This document shows positions 33,670-45,479 of a stretch of 64,000 nt of DNA, piece by piece. The notes under the pieces are model-generated. The model made no database searches, was not told the origin of the DNA, and worked only from the letters and a program-made list of their open reading frames with translations. The DNA comes from Blasia pusilla. Its lineage: Eukaryota; Marchantiophyta; Marchantiopsida; Blasiales. Location: contig CM114275.1 in assembly GCA_050084515.1 (NCBI GenBank), forward strand, positions 25,854,001 to 25,918,000, given 5' to 3'. The position numbers and the translations under genes were made by a program. Every line of letters begins with the position of its first letter. Positions within the stretch are counted from its first letter, which is position 1.

Positions 33670-34527
33670 TTTCTTGATCCAAAATTTTCTCCCCTCCCCC
33701 TTAACCATGAATCCAAAAATCATGAAACTTTTCCCAAAGCCCTAGATAAGGTTTTTGATTTTTGGTATTAGCATGGGAGCATAAATGGCAGATCTGAACT
33801 GTTGAAGATGTGGGAGGATTTAATGAAAAGGCTATGGCAAACATTCATCACCATCCAATGGTGGGAAGAAAAGTCATCACCATGTTACCATGAAAATGAC
33901 ACAACGGCTTGGAAAAAGACTACTTAAAGTCCACGTTCTCCTTCTTAATCTACGATTTTCTCCCCTCCCCCTTAACCATCACTCCAAAAATCATGAAAAT
34001 TTTCCCAAAGAGACACCCCAACCCCAGAAACACACATGGGAAAAAAATAAACTAAAAATGACCACTTACACATGGAATTAAAAACCGTAGACCCTAAATA
34101 AGGTTTTTGATTTTTGGTAATAGCATGAGAGCTTAAATGGAAGATTTGAACCGTTGAAGATGTGGCTATGGCAAACATTCATTACCATCCAATGGCGGGA
34201 AGAAAATTTATCACCATGTTATCATGAAAATGACCCAACGGCTTGGAACAAGACTACTCAAAGTCCTCGTCCTCCTTCTTGATCCACGATTTTCTCCCCT
34301 CCCCCTTAACCATGAGTCCAAAAATCATGAAACTTTTCCCAAAGAGGCATCCCAACCCCAGGAACAAAGGGAAAATAAATGAATTACAAATGACCATTCA
34401 CACATGGAATTAAAAATCGTAACCCTAAATAAAGTTTTTGATTTTTGGTATTAACATGGGTGCTTAAGTGGCAGATCTGAACCGTTGAAGATGCGATAGG
34501 ATTTAATGAAAAGGTTATGGCAAACCG
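33670..34527 (-). repeat. Tandem repeat, about 335-bp unit, related to 6000-6870
   Basis: Three units start near 33673, 33942 and 34276, each with 'ttctcccctcccccttaacc', 'tcatgaaa.ttttcccaaag' and 'ggtttttgatttttggta'. Unit 1 has an internal deletion (269 bp) and unit 3 is cut at 34527. Words such as 'caccatccaatggtgg' match the inverse of the 6000-6870 repeats. Confidence 0.8.
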
Positions 34528-35226
34528 TGCCGACCGGAGACCGGGCAACCTCGTAAAGTCGCAACCATGTTACCCACGTCCCGACTTCTCCGTCCATCCA
34601 AAACTTTTACCTCCTTTGTACTCAAGCACAGTGCCCTATGCACCTCCCGCGTTCTTTCTTGGCCCAGGCGCCACTCTTCCTGGCCGACCTACGCGCTTGA
34701 GCGCCTCTACCCACTTAGGCTCGATGCCCTCTACGGCGCATCCATGCTCTATGGCCTCTTCCTCCATCTTTGGAGTCGTAATGACTCCTTCCACCCCCCG
34801 GCCTACACCACTCCAAACTGGTTTCCGAGTGCCGACCCCTATGCAGGGCCCTCCCCTATCCTTGGAGCCATAATGGCTCCTCCTATATTGGAGGCCCCAA
34901 CTTCCGTCCTCGTCCGTCCCCTATTCCTCTCTCCTGCAGCCTGTTTCCTTCTGTCCCGTAGCCTCCTCCTCGCACGGGTCCCTAAGGAGGGCTCTCCCTC
35001 CCTTCACTCCCGCTCCTCACCTTCTCTTAGCTGCATGGCAGCTACCCCTTGGACTCAGCTTGACTCCTCCTTCCCGCGACTTTAGACTAGCCCCGGCTGC
35101 CACCCTCTACCAGCCCCATTTCCTTGCAGCCTTTATGGGTCTCCCCCACCTCTGACTCTTCCTTCCTCCACACTTTCGGCCCGCACAACCCATCGCCTGG
35201 TCAGTATGTAGCCCCGACCGGGCTCT
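34528..35226. other. C-rich block of unknown origin with two similar palindromes
   Basis: Pyrimidine-rich on the plus strand and much more GC-rich than its flanks. Two imperfect palindromes occur about 90 bp apart: GGAGTCGTAATGACTCC near 34774 and GGAGCCATAATGGCTCC near 34863. Open frames exist (34567-35085) but have no recognisable domain. It is bounded by a broken tandem unit on the left and truncated copy C on the right, so it may itself be an insertion. Confidence 0.4.
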
Positions 35227-35239
35227 CTCAACCGTGGAA

Positions 35240-35910
35240 CTAAAAATAAGAATATCATCTATCTAACATCGTACAAAATCCAAGCCAGCCAAAATCCTAT
35301 CCATCACTCTCTGAAACTCTGCATGAGCATTTTCAACCCAAATGGTAAGAACCGCCACTGATACAAACAACTTCTCCCAAACCGATCTATCCCCCAAAAT
35401 TTTGTCTTCTCTCGGTTCTCCAACCAAATAGAAGTTGATGATAGCCAACACCGAGATCTAAAGTACTAAAGATCTTTGCATGCCCTAACGGATCAAAGAT
35501 CTCCTCGGGAGTAGGCATGGCATATCGATCCAACTTTGTCTGTCAGTTGATAGGTCGGTAATCCCTGCACATCCGCCTATCCGTCCAATTGCCATACATA
35601 TCCTTCTTTTCCATCATGATTGTGGCAGATGCATACTCCCCATGCGATAACTCCACAAGTCCTTCCTCCAACAAGCACTGACTCTTGCTCTGAATCAAGG
35701 CTCGCTCCATATTGGAATACCTATAGGGTTGACAAAAGATTGGCGTATCACTAGCCAACTCAATCCGTATCCCGGGACCCTTCAGCGAACCCAAATCTCT
35801 CATACTGAAGACAAAACAACTAACATGCCCTCTTAGAAACCTATGAACCGGCGGTCGCTCTCCTCCTGTCAACTTGAGACCTATCACAGACTCCCAAGTC
35901 TCCATCATGA
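35240..35910 (-). pseudogene. Reverse transcriptase fragment of copy C
   Basis: 35908-35543 encodes 'GIRIELASDTPIFCQPYRYS' and 'MYGNWTDRRMCRDYRPIN', then frames shift through 'MPTPEEIFDPLGHAKIFS' to 'AEFQRVMDRILAGLDFVRC', a stop in place of the catalytic Tyr, and IDDI. The last match is at about 35227. Confidence 0.85.
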
Positions 35911-36164
35911 TCTCACTCGAAGAGGACGCAACCTCCGGCTTTGGTTGCTATGTAGCAACCCTAGCCACTTCCGCAACAACCATTCCACTCTGACCTCCTA
36001 CGCCATGCTCCACATCCAAAAAATGAACATGTACTACTCTGGCCGCCTTCTCACTCTCCGCTCGGATGACATCCCAGGAAGTCCATGAGTGCCTATCTCT
36101 CCTTGTCCCACCCCCAGCCAATGCCTGTAGAGATCCTATAAGCAATGCTCCAACTCGTGGACGT

Positions 36165-37010
36165 GATAACATGGATGACACTCGCATCCGTCTCTGCTCA
36201 GCTATACCTAGGCTGACTATCCATGTGAGATAGTTGAGGTCCATTTCCTGCCCCAACATCTGTCTCCGTGATGCCTCAGTCATACCTTGCACCGCCGTAG
36301 TACCCGTAGCAAACACCATGGTGCGCTTGCGCTCATCTCCCGTAGAATCCTCCAGTGCTCGAGTCACCTCATCCCAAATCATGCTTGGCCCTCCCTGACA
36401 AAAGGCACGCATGGGATGCTGGGAAGCTCACCAACGTAGGTAAGGCTAACCTCAACACCCCCATCCTATTGGCTATCACCAATGTTGGTTTATCATCCTG
36501 TGTCACCACTTTAATCGATGCCCTAAGCCTTGAATAGCATCCATTGTGAGATGTGGTGCTCTGTGAACTCCATCGTATGCTCGACTTATACCTCTAATGG
36601 TATCAGGTTTGTCCACCACAGCCGTGGACGATTGGCACGTGATCCAACTCTTGCTGCATCTAACAACACATCAAGTCATAACCAAGACTTCACTTGATGC
36701 ATACTCGTCATCACATGTGCACAAGTGTCTCCTAACAACGGCACATTCTCCAAAATGTACGCTAGATAATATGTTTGACGCTCCTGCAAGTGTCGCACTT
36801 CTTGTAGCATCTCCCAAAACATGCCTGACCTCGGATCCTACAATCCAAACCCTTGGCCAATTGATGAATGACCCTGACATGGCCATCTAGCAATCACCAA
36901 ATGAAAAGTGCCAACTCTATCTAGATTGTGCGCCTCCACCAAAGAGATGTTGGCGGGTAGGCTACCTACATCGACATATTGAACCACATCCACCCTCCGC
37001 TATGAGGGAA
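36165..37010 (-). pseudogene. DNMT3-like methyltransferase of copy C, catalytic PCQ preserved
   Basis: From 37000 downward one frame reads 'VEAHNLDRVGTFHLVIAR', then WPCQGHSSIGQG (motif IV, 36874-36885, intact Cys-Gln), 'FWEMLQEVRHLQERQ', YILENVPLLG (motif VI, ENV at 36742-36750) and 'VGSRANRPRLWWTNL' (motif VIII, about 36607-36645), with only two stops. After a frame change, 'SRRQMLGQEMDLNYLTWIVS' gives motif X (36281-36215). Motif I is missing because homology stops near 37010. This copy shows the undamaged catalytic loop that copy A has lost. Confidence 0.85.
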
Positions 37011-37083
37011 TCCGGACGCTATCATCCTAACTCCTACACACCCGCACACGTCTATGCAAGATAGGCGCTCCTAAGGCTCAACA

Positions 37084-37188
37084 TGAGAAAGATGGCTTGA
37101 GAAAGCCATCTCTCTCACTCTTATACCCTTGGGAAGAGCCAAAGGCTCTTCCCCCAAAAATAACCTCAAACTTGTGCATGCACAAGTT
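37084..37188. repeat. Cluster of three near-perfect palindromes
   Basis: Hairpin 1 has arms TGAGAAAGATGGCTT (37084-37098) and AAGCCATCTCTCTCA (37103-37117), one mismatch. Hairpin 2 has arms GGGAAGAGCC and GGCTCTTCCC (37131-37140, 37144-37153), loop AAA. Palindrome 3 is AACTTGTGCATGCACAAGTT (37169-37188), perfect. They lie just outside the end of copy C. They could be a transposon terminal or regulatory region. Confidence 0.75.
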
Positions 37189-37199
37189 ACCGGGTGACC

Positions 37200-38380
37200 T
37201 TTGACTCGGTCGACGGGTGAACTGATAGAGTAAAACCAAAATAGGGAAATCGCCTTAAACGACGTTTCTGACACAACAGACCTATCACCAACCTCATCTG
37301 ACATCTCAGGACGAAGTTACACTCGAATAGCCCGCTGACTCTCTATGTCGTCGACGCGATAGAACTCTACCTACGTCGAAATAAGATATGACAAAATGTT
37401 CTAATGTGTAAAATATTAACCATAGAACCACTTTGTCCTCTCACCCTAAAACATGCAAATCAGGTCTCAAACATGTAGAATGCATTAGAAAAAAAAATGT
37501 ATACCATAAAGTACAACCAAAAAAATATGGACTCACACATCCACCATGCCAATTCCCTATAGCCATAAATCTTGACTCAATATTATAGGATTCCATTTGA
37601 TCAGAAATGTTGTGATATCTATCATTCAATCTATACAACCAATTTGTTCTCCTACCCTAAACCAATCAAATATGGTATCAAGCAACCTGCATTCTGAATG
37701 CAATGAATAAAAAAAATGGAGACCTGAGTTTTAAATGATCTTGTCCACTGAAGTAATGTTGTACAACATTACCTGTAGATGCATCTGCTTGTGGGGTTAT
37801 ATCTTTTGATGGGCTTGGCGTTGCACAACATTGGGACCTACTACGATATATTTGGTCGTCCACATTTCCGCTGGCCAATGGAAGCACCGGAGGTGTTGGG
37901 GGAGGTAATTGGGGTGGCCCGCGCCCCTTCAATTAACAAAATATCATTCATGGTTCGATAATTCATGCCAAATTTTAGAAAAAAGAATCATAAAGTGAAG
38001 GTCAAAATGGCCAACTTACTTACCTAGGGTGTAGGGATGGTGATAGATGATTGAGCCCCGTTGGACTAGGGCGGTTAAAACCGGCATAACCCATGGGAGA
38101 TTGCATCATCATGGATACCCACCATGGCATCTGACTTTGTGCCCCGGGTGGGGTGGATATGGTTGCCTGGGCATCGTGGTTTGCAATGGAGCATCTTTTG
38201 AAGGCTAAACAAATTAAGTACCTTGGTTAGTATAGTAACCTACAACTAGAGCATATGAAGAATATAGGTGAATTAAGTCCCATTGAGAATATCACATATT
38301 CTCTCAAAGGGGAGCACCACTCATACACATAAATATACATTACCATCTCATTTGTATTACTTGAAACTCGTACATACATA
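37200..38380 (-). other. Unassigned, possible transposon exons
   Basis: Minus-strand frames encode 'PPQLPPPTPPVLPLASGNVD' (37932-37678) and, near 38195-38045, 'STPPGAQSQMPWWVSMMMQS' plus 'SPMGYAGFNRPSP'. Pro/Met/Gln-rich peptides like this occur in accessory proteins of plant DNA transposons, but no domain can be named. The rest is AT-rich. Confidence 0.25.
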
Positions 38381-38385
38381 AGGGT

Positions 38386-38825
38386 ATGGTAAGTAAGGGA
38401 CAAAACAATACACCACCTCCTCCATCACCAGTTGAGATCCCTGAGGTTGTGGTGATCCCAAAAAATTTCAATTCTATTCTTCATCCTCTCGATGAGAACA
38501 TGGCATCTGTTGAAGTTCAAGCATCTTCTTCACTTGACAATCTTATAGAGAGTCAAGATACTATGCCTATCTCTACTCTACAAAAACCTTAGGAAGTTAT
38601 CCTTTTGCCCAAGAATGTACAATTTGTCTCTATTGGCATGGAGGAGACTCGTGAATCCGTGCTTGCTGCCCCTAAAGGTCCTCAACAAGAATCTTAAATG
38701 GTTGTGGAGCCACTTCAAAATCTTGTTGTGGATCAAAAAAAGGAAAAAGAATTGAAGCAAAAAAGCAAGCCCAAGAGGAAGGGTTCAACGCTTCTCGAGA
38801 GGAAAGAAAAAAATATGGTGAGTTA
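38386..38825 (+). other. Unassigned open stretch with one stop
   Basis: A frame starting 'PPPPSPVEIPEVVVIPKNFN' runs to a stop at 38592; further acidic/basic coding-like sequence ('KSKPKRKGSTLLERKEK') follows after two more stops. It may be a decayed low-complexity protein, perhaps from a transposon. No domain is recognised. Confidence 0.2.
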
Positions 38826-39714
38826 ATTCAGTAACTCTACATGATCTAAACCTTTATGTGATCTTAGATTTTTAGTTTGATTGAATAAGATTGCAATATT
38901 AAAAGAACTTGTGGTTCAATTTTTGCGTTGATGACTTAATTGATTGCAACAAGTGAGCTATACATCCAACATTCCAAGCTCTAGATGGAGTTTCATGAAG
39001 GAATAATTTTCATATTGACAGTAAAATAATGCTTTATCTACCTAGGTTATTTCTTATGGGTTGATTCATTGCATTGTGTGGCTTCTGAAGTTGAGTATAG
39101 GAGATACAATCTTTCTATCACAGAGCCGAAGAGGTTGGGAACATGTAGGCACTAGACGCATATCAGGCATTGCTGGTAGGGATTCTTGTCATGGAAAAAT
39201 TATTTCATTGGGACTTGTCAAAGTGGATGTTTTGACCATCATTGATGGGGATGCAAAGCTTCCATTTCCAAACCTCGAAGATGATCCCCTCCCCCCCCCC
39301 CCACACACACACACACACTTCTAAAGCATGCTTCTGGCACTAGTGTCTTATGGCCATTGGAATCAGTGAAGAAGATTTCACTCCGAAGTTAGTTAGGGCT
39401 CTTTTCTTTTCCATGATGGCTCTACATCTTGTTCTAGTTGAGGAAATCTTCTATTCTTTGTTGATCCTCTATAAAATAAAGCTCGATTGGATGTAATCAA
39501 ATGATTGTATGCATATGTGACACATTCATTGTTAAAAATGTTATGGTCTGCTCGATGTCATGCTTTTGATAAATGATGTGCAACCACACAGCTAAATGTA
39601 TTGAAATGATTGTATGTGAGATATTCATTCCTAAAAAAATTACAGTCTGTTCAATGTACAGAAAAAATCAAACAACAATAAAAGAAATAATCTTAATAAC
39701 GTTATGAAACTAGA
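38826..39714. other. Intergenic with a C-run/CA simple repeat
   Basis: AT-rich, no gene. A simple repeat of C-run followed by (CA)n occupies about 39286-39319. Confidence 0.6.
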
Positions 39715-39960
39715 ACTAGTTTTTAATCAAATACCAACACTATACACTTAAAAAAGAATGACTATATTAGTTACACTTATACGAAAAGAAAGGACCACTA
39801 GTTTTTAATCAAATACCAAAATTATACATTTATACTATATTTAGTTTCAATTATACAACCATAAATGACCACTAGTTTTTAATCAAATACCAAAACTATA
39901 CACTTAAAAAGAAAGATTATATACTTAGTTACAAGGATACAACTAGAAATGACCACTACT
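39715..39960 (+). repeat. Tandem repeat, about 80-bp unit, three copies
   Basis: 'actagtttttaatcaaatac' recurs at 39715, 39797 and 39871, followed each time by 'caa.a.tatacactta'-like sequence. A fourth truncated start occurs near 39953. A 14-bp palindrome CACTACATGTAGTG lies nearby at about 40079. Confidence 0.75.
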
Positions 39961-40419
39961 TTAAGATAACTGTAAGTAGTTTCATATAAAACACTTACAA
40001 TGGATTCTATGTAAAATTTAGAACTAGACTCACTACATTTAGTGTCAAATAGTGATGTGGCAGGGAAATATTTTTCTACACTACATGTAGTGCGTTCGTC
40101 CACGTGTCACACTTGTACTTCAACCACTCATTCTTTACCACATGTCAAAATCATAAAAAAATCCACATAAGCATCGTATGAATTCCATGTCATACTCACT
40201 GGATTGATGACTATGATTCTATTCACTTGTATATTTTCCAGCTCACCGTTAAAAATCTATGCCAATGTGTCATTTTGACACTAGAAATCCTTTATGACGA
40301 GTCCTTTGATACTACTTGTTTTCTAGTTATAAGCTAGTGTTATTGATCCGGGAGAACTAAACCGAGTATTAAATTCTAGTGGTTTTGGATTAAAATCCTT
40401 CTAGTGTCTAGAGGATTAA

Positions 40420-42530
40420 TGCGGAGTGGCGCAAGATTTCAAGGGTCTCCATATGAGGGACCGCCTTGATCTCCTTTTTTGTTTTCTTCAGACAAGGGGG
40501 AGGGCGTAGAGTATTTTCTGAGCACATCACTACACATAGTGAGTGGTCCTATCGTCTGGGAGTACAAGATGGACGATCGGGGTAGAGGACCGCATCAATT
40601 TTCAAGAGCGATATGCACGATAGAGTTGCACGACTTCATTGCGGAGTTTAAGAGTTGGTGTGATTTACAGCATGCTAAGAACTCTAAAGAGTTCAACCCA
40701 TTCACAGCATGGTATAAGAAACACCTTCTACTAGAACAGAACCTACAAAATGAAACAATGCACTCTCAATTGATACTAAGTTTGAAGAGTAAATATGGAC
40801 CCTCCAGAATTGATCTGATGGATACTACCAGATGTAAGGCATTTCTAACTAACCAAAGATTTTGAAAACAAGGATGGTGATGCATACTCCACCATTTGTC
40901 TCCATAAAAATGGTCTATTGCTGAAACTCTTAGCGAAGAGAGTCTAGCTTGGAAGGTTTGGCAATTCTTGCAAACCCAGTATGAGAAAGTTATTGTATGT
41001 GAAGGGTTACAACTCTGACAAAATTTCAAAAAATTGGAGTTTGAGGAAGGTCAAAGCATACAAGCTCATGTTGAAATTTGTTAATATCTAGTTTAGTCAT
41101 GCCCTAAAAGTAGTTAGTCAAATACTAACTTAGGTGGATACTTATTTTGTTAGTTGGAGATAACTTAGTATTCCTCTATCTTTTAAGGATAACCTCAAAT
41201 TAGGGCTATTCTCGAGTTAGGGCTAGCCACCATCAGATAATTAGGGTATGGATCTGTTCAAGAAGATCTAAGGGCCCGAAATGCTCACCCTCATGTATAT
41301 ATTGTCTCTGCTTAGAGTCAAAAGGTAATTCTACAGTATGAACAGGTTTTGGTGAGGACTCTTGGGGCTCTTAGTGTGTCATGTAGCACTGGCCCTGCTG
41401 CAGAGTGATCTTAGAGAAGGAAGAGGAGATTGAGACTAAGTTGTGTGCTTGCTAGAGCCTCACTGGAAGGCGGGTCATTTTATCTAGTAAGTTGATGGAG
41501 ATTGTTTGTGCTCAGTGATGTGAGCCATGTGTGATCTCTGAGCTAGTGACATGTGAGGATCTATGTTGTGAGTGCAAGGTGTGACTGTGTAGAATCCTTC
41601 TTAGTATCTGTTAAATAATAAGGAGAGTCACACCACCGGTAGGGCTCTGATTTGACAAAAGAGTTTGGAACTGATTTGCTGATTGTGAACAAGCTGAAAT
41701 CATGGATGGTCTAGTTGATGCTATTTTGACTTTGTACAAGGAGATACTTTTGTTGGTCAATCCTCAACATTTAGAGGGGGCACCCATGGACAATTACCAT
41801 GAGTTTTCTCAAAGATTGAGGCCTGAAGACTCTACTATGACCCACAATATATGTCATGGATGGAGCATTCACTCATTTGCATCGCTTGATTAGCATCACT
41901 CTTGGGATGATAGAGGCCCAAGCTATCCAGAGATGGTACGTGATGTTGGAACGAGATGTGCGGAAACGGGTGAGGGATGCGGTACTTCTTATGTGCACCT
42001 CACCTACGTTGAGAGATGTTTTCAAGATAGCGGAGTGTATTGAACGCAACATGGCTAAGGAGAGCATAGCAGCTATGGGTCACGTGCGAGAGCAATCATG
42101 ATTTCTTTCACCACCAATGCAGCAACGTGGATTGCGGGAGAGGACTATGGCATTACGAGCTCAAGGAGGATACCGGGGGTCCATGCCATAGAGATCAATG
42201 CCACCATATGCGGCGTAGCAACAGCTTCCAAGGATTATTTATTGGGCATGTGATGGAGCCCATCACCAACACGATTGCACCTGTCACGATAGTGGACGCG
42301 TGCCTCTGCCTAGAGGAGGAGATGGGCCCACACTAGGAGTTTACCAGTGTGACCATTGTCAGAGGTATGGTTATATCCGCACTAGGTGTTTTGGCCTACA
42401 CCCTAAGTTACGCCCAAACCAAGGGCCGAAGAGGGCACCAGAGCAAGTTTTCGGTCCGAGTGGGCCTAGAGGTCGTGTACTAGGTTGGGAGACGAGGAGT
42501 TGGATTTTCCCAAGGGAATGGTGGAGTTGA
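40420..42530 (+). pseudogene. gag: gag of copy B
   Basis: The left part (to 40711) reads 'IELHDFIAEFKSWCDLQHAK'. After the insertion, 'MLERDVRKRVRDAVLLMCTS' and 'SPTLRDVFKIAECIERNMAK' follow. The second zinc knuckle has lost its His (CDHCQRYGYIRTRC, about 42349-42390), and the first is in another frame. Several stops. Confidence 0.65.
40712..41764. mobile_element. Insertion of about 1 kb in gag of copy B
   Basis: Copy A is continuous across this point (gag around 20926-20942). The insert is AT-rich, unrelated to copy A and has no recognised domain. Part of it ('tgttgaaatttgttaatatc' at about 41069) looks like a copia LTR start, but no target duplication was found. Confidence 0.5.
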
Positions 42531-43386
42531 CTATGGAGGAGGTAGAGGTCTGCGACCTAGACATGTCAAGAGAGATGCAAGGCTTGAGGCTGGGATAGCT
42601 AATTAGATATAGTAGTTGCAACAACAGATTGTTGCTATGGCATTTCAGTTACCTGATATCTTGTCAATGGAATTGATGTCATATGGAGCAGCCAAAGATT
42701 TGGAGGATCCTGGTTGGATGTGCCGGGATGCACACATGGAGGTATCCATTGCAGAGTTGGATAAGCAGAGAGAAAACAAAGCATACTTTGTGAGTCTTTC
42801 ACATTTTCCGAGGCATTCTTGTCATGTGCTTTGGTGACAAGGCGGAGTGAGTGGCAGGCTCTTAAAAGTTCTCAATGTAAGTGTAGTAGTATCCATCTTC
42901 GAGAGTGACATCATAGTATTGTACACTCGTAGACCTAGAAAGTGGGATGCCGTCAGGTTTGTCTGCTGGCTAGGAAACAAAGCACGCTTCGTGAGTCTTT
43001 CAGTTGTCCGAGGCGACAAGGATCCCATCGATGGGTCTTGATCAAAGTTTCCAAAGGATTGATGTTGCTAGTGTACAGACATGGAGGGCAATGGGAGAAG
43101 CAAGTGCGAAGACTCTATCGTGGATGCTCAAGTGGAGCCTGTGTCAAGTACGTTGTTGGGGGCGGCCACTTCCATGTACCGTGCCCCATGGTTTTCTCTT
43201 TCCGATGTTACGATGTTGGGAGGTATGCCTGTCAAGGTTTTTCGGTTGGCCACTACGCTATGTGAGCGTGGAGTTGGTGTTCATACATCACGATCAAAGG
43301 TGATTGCAAAGGAGGCGATGGACCTGCCCTTGGAGCCTATGCTTGGGCCATCTAACTCAGATTCATGGTAGGTTACGGCTGCTAGG

Positions 43387-43620
43387 ATGGCGGAGATGCC
43401 CGCTAAACCCGCGATAGAGCGTGTAATGGTTTCCCCAAGAATTATTTTGTTGGATAACCAAAGAGAGGTTTTCCATTTGGTGAGTCCACAAGGTAGAGCG
43501 TTTTATCCGCATCATGTCTTGTTGGATTCAAGACCGCAAAACCTGATGTTGGGGAAAACGGCGTTTACATGGTTGGGCTTGACAAAGGCCAATGTGGAGC
43601 GTTGTCCATTCAGGAAATAG
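43387..43620 (+). pseudogene. Protease remnant of copy B
   Basis: 'HHVLLDSRPQNLMLGKTAFT' matches the protease of copy A but reads DSR instead of DSG, removing a residue required at the active site. The upstream part (MAEMPAKPAIERVMVSP) aligns with copy A 22622 onward. Confidence 0.65.
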
Positions 43621-43899
43621 ACATCCTTGGTTGGAGTGAGTACAAAGTAGTTTATCACCTAACATGAGACGTCTTGTTTGGAGGAGCACTATTTTAACCG
43701 ATGGGGTTTTCCATGGATTATTAGGAGGAGTCAGCGTCCAACACACCAAGATGGCAGTCAAGTGATGGGTGACTTAGCTCGTTACCCGTTCGATTCATGG
43801 GTAGAGTCATCGAGTGGCACCCATGAGAGATGGCGACATTAGCAGCATTCAACAACACCATCACTTGTCCTAGTGATTTGATTGAGGAGCATGTCCATG

Positions 43900-45130
43900 C
43901 GGGGGACACACCCACGCCTGACATTTCTATGGAGAGGAATATTATGGTAGCCGCATCATTCTGTGGAAGAGAGGTGTTGTTGTGGGGCTCGAGTGAGGAG
44001 TTGCGTTGCTTGGCCGATCAGCACATGTAGACTGCGTGGAGCGAGACGTTTGCACCAGAGCGAGATGGATGAGAGGAAGCCGAGGTGGTCGGGAGTGTAA
44101 AAATGATTCCCTTGGACACCACATTGATTGTGTGGTGCATCCCTGAGGGTATTCGGGTGTTGGTTCTCTTTGGAGGGATCAACACTAGGTTGACTACTGT
44201 TTTGCAAGCAAGAGTGCGTGTGCAACAATATTTGTATGTAGAGCTTGATGAGGTTGCGAGGCGCATTTCACTTTGATATGTGGCACAGTTACGCTTTTTT
44301 TTACTTGACTTGTTGTTTATTTTCTATGTCTGCCATATAGGGGTACGAGAGTTCCTTACCAAGGGACATTTTGTTGATGGGGGCACAAGATTTGAAATGG
44401 GTAGGGACCATAGATTTGTTTATTATTGGTTGGCTATGTTAGGGCTAGTCGAGTGTTGGACGAGGTAGTGGGTTGGCTGACACTCAATCTAGGTTGTTTT
44501 GGGAGATGATGAGGATTTTGCGACATTTGCAAGAGCATCAGACCCATTCTCCAACTTACATTTTGGAGAATGTATCAATTTTGGGCAATTTGAGGTCACA
44601 TGTGGTGACAAGTGCACATTAGGTGCATGCATGGATCAACCCATCAGTGTTTTTGGATGCGGTGAGTGTAGGTTCACAAGCACATCATCTGCATCTATGG
44701 TGGACCAACTTGGTGCCACATGAGGTATTGCGGAGGGCTCATGCGAGGATGGAGCATCCCTCCCATTTGTTGGTAGATTCCATTCTAGATCTTGCTCGTC
44801 AATCATAGATGGTGAGGCACGATGATCGACCGCCGTTGACTATGGTCAACAAGGTTGACATGCCACGGACAACCTTTCCCCCGTTTGTGAGTTTTAATTT
44901 TCTGCTTCCCATGCATACAAGGAAGTCGGGCCTGGCTTGGTTTGGAATGAGCAGGTACAGCGGTTGGTGGAGTTCAACGTTGATGAGCGAGAGCGATTGA
45001 TGGGATTTCCCACAGGAGTGACGACAATACCTTCACTATCAAAGGCATCATGACATCATGTGTTGGGTTAGGCGATGGACTTGAACTTTTTAATATGGAT
45101 CATTAGCTTAGGAGTAGTTGAGCAACGTCG
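43900..45130 (+). pseudogene. DNMT3-like methyltransferase of copy B (degenerate, not interrupted by an LTR)
   Basis: Motif I VLVLFGGINTRL starts at 44157. Motif II YLYVELDEVARRIS follows. Motif IV is ruined: IDLFIIGWLC then a stop (about 44413-44442), so Pro of the PC pair is Leu. Motif VI YILENVSILG is intact (ENV at 44566-44574). Motif VIII reads QAHHLHLWWTN, losing both Arg residues. The frame from motif VI through 'EVLRRAHARMEHPSHLLVDS' is long. Motif X is shifted ('MDLNFLIWIISLGVVEQRRM', from 45075). This copy fixes the spacing between motifs IV and VI, proving that the block in copy A is a later insertion. Confidence 0.8.
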
Positions 45131-45479
45131 GATGAGGTTGCGACATGTTACAATTGTTGCATTTGTGAGCCCCATGCCTACCAAGACGGTTGAGGCAAGT
45201 TGGGGGCCAGATCCGAGGAGATCGATATACCAAGGATGCTCGAGTGAGACACCCTTGGACTTCTTGGGATGTTTTTCAGGTGGATCAAGAGATGGCAGCC
45301 ACCGCATCGAGCGTCATTGCGGGTACTGCACATGGAGGAGATGAGAGTTTGGAGTTGGCTGCAGGGGAGTAGTCGAGTTCTATTTTCCGAGATGGGGTTG
45401 CACCATAGCAACCACCAATACATGTGCCTGAGAGTCCTACCGTTGTCACAATGGAGACTTGGGAGCCAAGTTTGGGCCC

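Larger units (their letters stand above)
35227..37010 (-). mobile_element. Gypsy copy C fragment (methyltransferase to RT)
   Basis: The minus-strand order matches copy A: methyltransferase, linker, then RT. It lacks gag, protease, RNase H, integrase and LTRs. The RT end stops just after the IDDI catalytic box (minus-strand C*IDDILIFSSTVE), where the match with copy A ends near 35227. Confidence 0.85.
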
